The notes beneath the pieces were generated by a model. That model made no database searches, was not told the DNA's origin, and was given only the letters and a program-made list of their open reading frames with translations. DNA of 27,460 nucleotides from Flavobacteriaceae bacterium (lineage in GTDB: Bacteria > Bacteroidota > Bacteroidia > Flavobacteriales > Flavobacteriaceae). Below, one piece after another: positions 24,248 to 27,460 of this stretch. Position 1 is the first letter of the stretch. Every line of letters begins with the position of its first letter. The DNA is taken from assembly GCA_019090365.1 (NCBI GenBank), contig JAHRWC010000197.1:1-27460 (forward strand). The letters are read 5' to 3'. Made by a program: the position numbers and the translations under genes.

Positions 24248-25297
24248 TTATATAATTAACATGGCATCGCCATATGTATAAAATCGATATTTCTCTTTAA
24301 TTGCTTCAGCATATGCTTCTTTAATAAATTCATGTCCTGCAAATGCAGAAACCATCATTAATAAAGTTGATTTTGGCGTATGAAAATTGGTAATCATCAT
24401 ATTAGCAATACTAAAATCATAAGGTGGGAAAATAAATTTATTCGTCCAACCTGCATAAGGGTTTAAAGTTCCACTTGAAGAAACTGAACTTTCTAATGCT
24501 CTCATAGATGTAGTACCTACAGCACATACACGTCTTCTTTCAGAAATTCCAGTGTTAATTATTTTTGATGCTAATTCATCAATTTTAATTTCTTCTGAAT
24601 CCATTTTGTGTTTAGAAAGGTCTTCAACTTCAACTGAGCTAAATGTTCCTAAACCAACGTGAAGTGTTACTTCTGCAAAATTTACCCCTTTTATTTCAAG
24701 GCGTTTTAATAAATGCTTAGAAAAGTGTAAACCAGCAGTAGGAGCAGCAACAGCGCCTTCATTTTTTGCAAATATTGTTTGATATCTATCTGCATCTTCA
24801 GGTTCAACATCTCTTTTAATATATTTTGGAAGTGGTGTCTGACCTAAATCAGTTAATTTTTGACGAAACTCATCATAAGGACCATCAAATAAGAACCTAA
24901 GTGTTCTTCCTCTAGAAGTTGTATTATCAATAACCTCAGCTACTAATGATTCATCTTCACCGAAATATAGTTTATTTCCAATTCTTATTTTTCTTGCAGG
25001 ATCTACTAATACATCCCAAAGTCTAGTTTCAGTATTTAATTCACGTAATAAAAATACTTCGATACGAGCACCCGTTTTCTCTTTATTACCATATAAACGA
25101 GCTGGAAATACTTTTGTATTATTTAATACTAAAACATCATCCTCATCTAAATAATCAATAAAATCTTTGAACATTTTATGCTCAATGGTTTGCTCTTTTC
25201 TATTTAAAACCATTAAACGAGCTTCATCACGATTAGGAGCTGGATATTCAGCTAATAATTCTTCCGGAAGTTCAAAGTTAAATTTGGAGAGTTTCAT
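24248..25297 (-). CDS. queA: S-adenosylmethionine:tRNA ribosyltransferase-isomerase
   Basis: QueA transfers and isomerises the ribosyl part of SAM onto preQ1-modified tRNA, giving epoxyqueuosine. The ATG at 25295-25297 ([19 protein letters not shown]) gives 349 residues, the usual length. Typical motifs are [12 protein letters not shown] near residues 19-30, [15 protein letters not shown] near 183-197, LHVGLGTF near 211-218 and [19 protein letters not shown] near 302-320. An upstream in-frame start at 25336 overlaps the -7 element of the gene's own promoter and is rejected. Although aroA lies upstream on the same strand, the 83-bp gap contains that promoter, so queA is at least partly independently expressed. 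Confidence 0.96.
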   Translation of the reverse strand: MKLSKFNFELPEELLAEYPAPNRDEARLMVLNRKEQTIEHKMFKDFIDYLDEDDVLVLNNTKVFPARLYGNKEKTGARIEVFLLRELNTETRLWDVLVDPARKIRIGNKLYFGEDESLVAEVIDNTTSRGRTLRFLFDGPYDEFRQKLTDLGQTPLPKYIKRDVEPEDADRYQTIFAKNEGAVAAPTAGLHFSKHLLKRLEIKGVNFAEVTLHVGLGTFSSVEVEDLSKHKMDSEEIKIDELASKIINTGISERRRVCAVGTTSMRALESSVSSSGTLNPYAGWTNKFIFPPYDFSIANMMITNFHTPKSTLLMMVSAFAGHEFIKEAYAEAIKEKYRFYTYGDAMLII

Positions 25298-25333
25298 TCC
25301 CATAGTACAGTAGTTTATTAGTTTAAAAAGCAG

Positions 25334-25365
25334 CAAATATACAACCTCGAGATAGGGGTTGTCAA
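25334..25365 (-). promoter_or_regulatory. queA promoter with inverted repeat in the spacer
   Basis: On the minus strand a TTG (25363-25365) is followed after 21 bp by TATATTTG (25334-25341), an exact -7 match, about 36 bp before the queA ATG. Within the spacer, ACAACC (25341-25346) and GGTTGT (25357-25362) form an inverted repeat that nearly fills the space between the two elements, as an operator would. Confidence 0.6.
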
Positions 25366-25380
25366 GTAAATAGCGGTTTA

Positions 25381-26622
25381 TTATTTATAATCGATTAAAA
25401 CACCAGTCTTTTCAAGGTCTTTCCAAAAATTTGGATATGATTTATTTACCACTTCCGGGTTTTCAATAGATATGTTTGACAGCAATGCTAAAGGAGCAAA
25501 TGCCATCGCCATTCTATGATCTTCATAGGTTTCTATTAACACATTTGGTTTTATATGCAATGAAGTGAATAATTTTAAACTATCATTTGTAATAATAACC
25601 TCAGCTCCTAATTTTTCTAATTCAACTTTAAGTGCTTGTAACCGATCTGTTTCTTTAATTTTTAATGTATGCAGCCCAGTTAATGTACATGAAATATTCA
25701 AACCAAAGCATGTAACGGCAATTGTTTGTGCTATATCTGGCGCATCAGATAAATCTAAAGAAACCTTAGTTAATTGATCAACTTTTGTTTTTGAAATAGT
25801 TATTTCGTTTGTTGAATCATTAAATATTGTTTGTACACCAAAATTCTCATAGATCTCTGAAAGTTTCGAATCGCCTTGCAAACTATTTTTTTGAAAACTT
25901 CTAAGAGTGATTTTTTTATTTTCAGATAAAGCAACTATACTATAAAAATAGGAAGCTGAACTCCAATCTGCTTCTACAATTATTTTTGTGTTATTTATTT
26001 CTTGAATTGCATCAATCTTAATTTCGTTTCCTTCAAACTTACAGTTAAATTCAAGCTTTTTTAATAAAGTAATCGTCATATCAAGATAAGGTCTTGATGT
26101 TATTTCTCCTTGAAGATTTAATGTAAGTCCATCTTTAAAAACAGGTGCTAATAGTAATAATGCTGAAATATATTGACTACTCACATTTGCATTTAAAGTA
26201 ACTTCATTTTTGTTTAATTTTTTACCTTTAATCAACAATGGAGGAAATCCATCATTTTCTAAATATTGTATATCTGCACCTAACTGTTTTAAAGCATCTA
26301 CTAATATTTTTATTGGACGCTCTTTCATTCTTTGACTTCCAGTAAGAATGATTTCTTTACCTTCTTTTGCTGAAAAAAATGCAGTTAAAAATCGCATGGC
26401 AGTACCAGCATGATGAATATCGATAGTATTTTTTTGAGATTTTAATGCCTTCTGAATTACAACAGTATCATTACAGTTTGAAACATTTTCAATCTGTAAA
26501 TTTTTAAAATATTGTTCTAAAATCAACAATCGATTTGATTCACTTTTTGAACCTGAAATCTCAATAGTTGTATTTTTAAAATTGTCCTTTTTTAAAGGGT
26601 CGTATGAAAGATTAGCCTTCAT
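25381..26622 (-). CDS. aroA: 3-phosphoshikimate 1-carboxyvinyltransferase (EPSP synthase)
   Basis: AroA transfers the enolpyruvyl group of PEP to shikimate-3-phosphate, the sixth step of aromatic amino acid synthesis. The 413-residue protein shows the N-terminal [13 protein letters not shown] (residues 23-35), [11 protein letters not shown] near 77-87, [13 protein letters not shown] near 148-160, the ETDRLQAL segment in the C-terminal half, and [14 protein letters not shown] near the end, all landmarks of the family. It is shorter than the roughly 427-residue E. coli enzyme. The ATG overlaps the upstream stop by one base (TAATG), so translation is coupled to the small membrane protein gene. 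Confidence 0.95.
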   Translation of the reverse strand: MKANLSYDPLKKDNFKNTTIEISGSKSESNRLLILEQYFKNLQIENVSNCNDTVVIQKALKSQKNTIDIHHAGTAMRFLTAFFSAKEGKEIILTGSQRMKERPIKILVDALKQLGADIQYLENDGFPPLLIKGKKLNKNEVTLNANVSSQYISALLLLAPVFKDGLTLNLQGEITSRPYLDMTITLLKKLEFNCKFEGNEIKIDAIQEINNTKIIVEADWSSASYFYSIVALSENKKITLRSFQKNSLQGDSKLSEIYENFGVQTIFNDSTNEITISKTKVDQLTKVSLDLSDAPDIAQTIAVTCFGLNISCTLTGLHTLKIKETDRLQALKVELEKLGAEVIITNDSLKLFTSLHIKPNVLIETYEDHRMAMAFAPLALLSNISIENPEVVNKSYPNFWKDLEKTGVLIDYK

Positions 26623-26864
26623 TATTTAGCTTCATCTTTTTTTATTTTAGCTCTAAATTTTCCGAAAGTAACTAAAAAACCATAGATAAAACCACTTAAC
26701 ATTAAACCCAATACAGTCACTCCAGGGTTTTGAATAGCCGTAAAATATTCCATTTTAAAACCTTCAATTGCCCACTTAACAATTACAAAAAGTAACACAA
26801 AAGCAATCCCTAATGAAAATACGGATTTCCAAAAACCTTGAGTTGAAATAACTTTAGAGAACAT
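26622..26864 (-). CDS. Small two-helix membrane protein, unknown function
   Basis: The 80-residue product has two predicted membrane segments, about residues 14-33 and 46-66, with a Lys-rich C-terminal tail (RAKIKKDEAK) likely cytoplasmic. I do not recognise the family. It is real by context: an ATG start, a 1-bp gap after the MazG-like gene and a one-base overlap with aroA. Nothing in it indicates an enzymatic activity. A role linked to the neighbours is not evident. Confidence 0.8.
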   Translation of the reverse strand: MFSKVISTQGFWKSVFSLGIAFVLLFVIVKWAIEGFKMEYFTAIQNPGVTVLGLMLSGFIYGFLVTFGKFRAKIKKDEAK

Positions 26865-26865
26865 A

Positions 26866-27192
26866 TTATTTTAGTTTTTTATTTGCATGATGTCTATCAT
26901 GGTCGCGTTCAGTTTTTAATTTAAGTTTTTTATCAAAAGCATTTTGAAGGTCCACTCCTGTTTGATTTGCAAGACATAATACTACAAACATTACATCTGC
27001 TAATTCTTCACCTAAATCTTTATTTTTATCACTTTCTTTTTCACTTTGCTCACCGTATCTTCTCGCTATAATTCGAGCCACTTCACCTACTTCCTCTGTA
27101 AGTTGAGCCATATTTGTAAGCTCATTAAAATAGCGTACTCCATGCTCTTTAATCCACTTATCTACTTCGAGTTGTGCGCCTTGTAAATTCAT
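26866..27192 (-). CDS. MazG-like nucleotide pyrophosphohydrolase
   Basis: The 108-residue protein has the all-alpha NTP-PPase (MazG) signature: LTEEVGEVARI (residues 31-41, Glu33/Glu34/Glu37) and LGEELADVMFV (60-70, Glu62/Glu63 and Asp66), which bind Mg2+. The single-domain length matches the short MazG-like group that hydrolyses noncanonical or damaged nucleoside triphosphates; the exact substrate is not readable. A His/Lys-rich tail (DRHHANKKLK) ends the protein. The ATG lies 2 bp after the stop of the preceding DUF3857-like gene, and the small membrane protein follows 1 bp later, so an operon is likely. Confidence 0.92.
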   Translation of the reverse strand: MNLQGAQLEVDKWIKEHGVRYFNELTNMAQLTEEVGEVARIIARRYGEQSEKESDKNKDLGEELADVMFVVLCLANQTGVDLQNAFDKKLKLKTERDHDRHHANKKLK

Positions 27193-27194
27193 AA

Positions 27195-27401
27195 TTACTC
27201 TATTTTTTTAAGAACTACTTTTTCATTTTGCTTTTCAATAACTAATTGATAAAATCCTTTTAGGTTTTCATATTCTGATGAATCAATTATCGGGTTATTT
27301 ATTGCAAATTCAGTTGATAGTTGAATTTTATTACCTGTATTCGATATTTGAAACCTAAAACTACATAAATTTTGACCAAAACTAAAACTTGTGTTTTCTG
27401 G
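27195..27401 (-). CDS. C-terminal end of a DUF3857/transglutaminase-like protein (5' part missing)
   Basis: Sixty-eight codons up to the TAA at 27195-27197 read as a beta-rich segment (SFGQNLCSFRFQISNT) followed by SSEYENLKGFYQLVIEKQNE and VVLKKIE. The YENLKxFY...IEKQNEKVVLKK ending is like the C-terminus of large DUF3857-containing proteins of Bacteroidota, which are mostly of unknown function. The upstream part is not available: from 27402 on, the sequence is an inverted copy of this gene's own 3' region, so codons read beyond 27401 are not authentic. Family assignment from so short a piece is moderate. Confidence 0.6.
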   Translation of the reverse strand, partial: PENTSFSFGQNLCSFRFQISNTGNKIQLSTEFAINNPIIDSSEYENLKGFYQLVIEKQNEKVVLKKIE

Positions 27402-27460
27402 AATTGATTCATCAGAATATGAAAACCTAAAAGGATTTTATCAATTAGTTATTGAAAAGC
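27230..27460. repeat. Perfect 59-bp inverted repeat reaching the window end (fold-back)
   Basis: Bases 27230-27288 are exactly the reverse complement of 27402-27460, with 113 bp between the arms. The right arm runs to the very last base, so the true repeat may be longer. Both arms are protein-coding sequence (the YENLKGFYQLVIEK region), not a mobile-element end. This is the pattern left by a template-switch or amplification chimera at a contig end, though a genuine inverted duplication cannot be excluded. Confidence 0.95.

Noticed and set aside
25298..25336. Upstream extension of queA
   Set aside because: The added 13 residues do not resemble QueA and the upstream start falls within the TATATTTG promoter element.
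27402..27437. Continuation of the open reading frame into the right arm of the fold-back
   Set aside because: This stretch is the reverse complement of the same gene's 3' region, so the frame remains open only by chance and does not encode native sequence.
1..27460. tRNA, rRNA, CRISPR, insertion sequence or prophage genes
   Set aside because: Reading both strands showed no cloverleaf-like segments, regularly spaced repeats, transposase motifs or phage genes; the window is core chromosome.

Overview
This window is an AT-rich chromosomal segment from a member of the Bacteroidota, almost certainly a Flavobacteriaceae species and plausibly marine. The support is the flavobacterial form of the division and cell wall (dcw) cluster, the gliding genes gldB and gldC, two proteins with C-terminal type IX secretion (T9SS) sorting domains, promoter elements of the TAnnTTTG class, and A-rich leaders in place of Shine-Dalgarno sites. 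I see no rRNA, tRNA, CRISPR array, transposase or prophage. No gene-free stretch exceeds 300 bases; the largest gap (12671-12923) is regulatory.

Positions 1-12670, minus strand, hold one long dcw operon in transcription order mraZ, rsmH, ftsL-like, ftsI, murE, mraY, murD, ftsW, murG, murC, ftsQ, ftsA (cut by the window edge). Genes overlap or abut throughout. It covers lipid-linked peptidoglycan precursor synthesis (MurC/D/E, MraY, MurG) and septal synthesis (FtsW, FtsI, FtsQ, FtsL, FtsA). murF is absent. Upstream of mraZ lie four GTGGKAA boxes, three at an exact 10-bp period, which look like the autoregulatory operator for MraZ.

Positions 12924-17264 mix strands: an alpha/beta hydrolase and the GTPase engB (+), gldC and gldB (-), nadE and a LuxR/NarL-type response regulator (+). 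The receiver domain of the regulator has lost its phosphoacceptor Asp (Glu54 instead), and tandem palindromes precede the gene.

Positions 17261-24128 hold dnaG (-), whose zinc-ribbon motif has lost all four zinc ligands and which starts at TTG; a long-chain polyprenyl diphosphate synthase (-); a secreted T9SS cargo protein (+); rlmN (-); and a secreted trypsin-like serine protease with a T9SS domain (-). Strong hairpin terminators separate several of these.

Positions 24248-27460 hold a minus-strand run of a DUF3857-like protein (3' end only), a MazG-like pyrophosphohydrolase, a small two-helix membrane protein, aroA and queA. queA has its own promoter (TTG-N21-TATATTTG) with an inverted repeat in the spacer. 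The last 59 bases of the window are an exact reverse complement of 27230-27288, a fold-back that most likely marks a chimeric contig end.

The most notable points are the zinc-ligand-free primase, the Asp-to-Glu receiver, the MraZ box array, the promoter architectures (queA operator, two possible leaderless genes) and the terminal inverted duplication.
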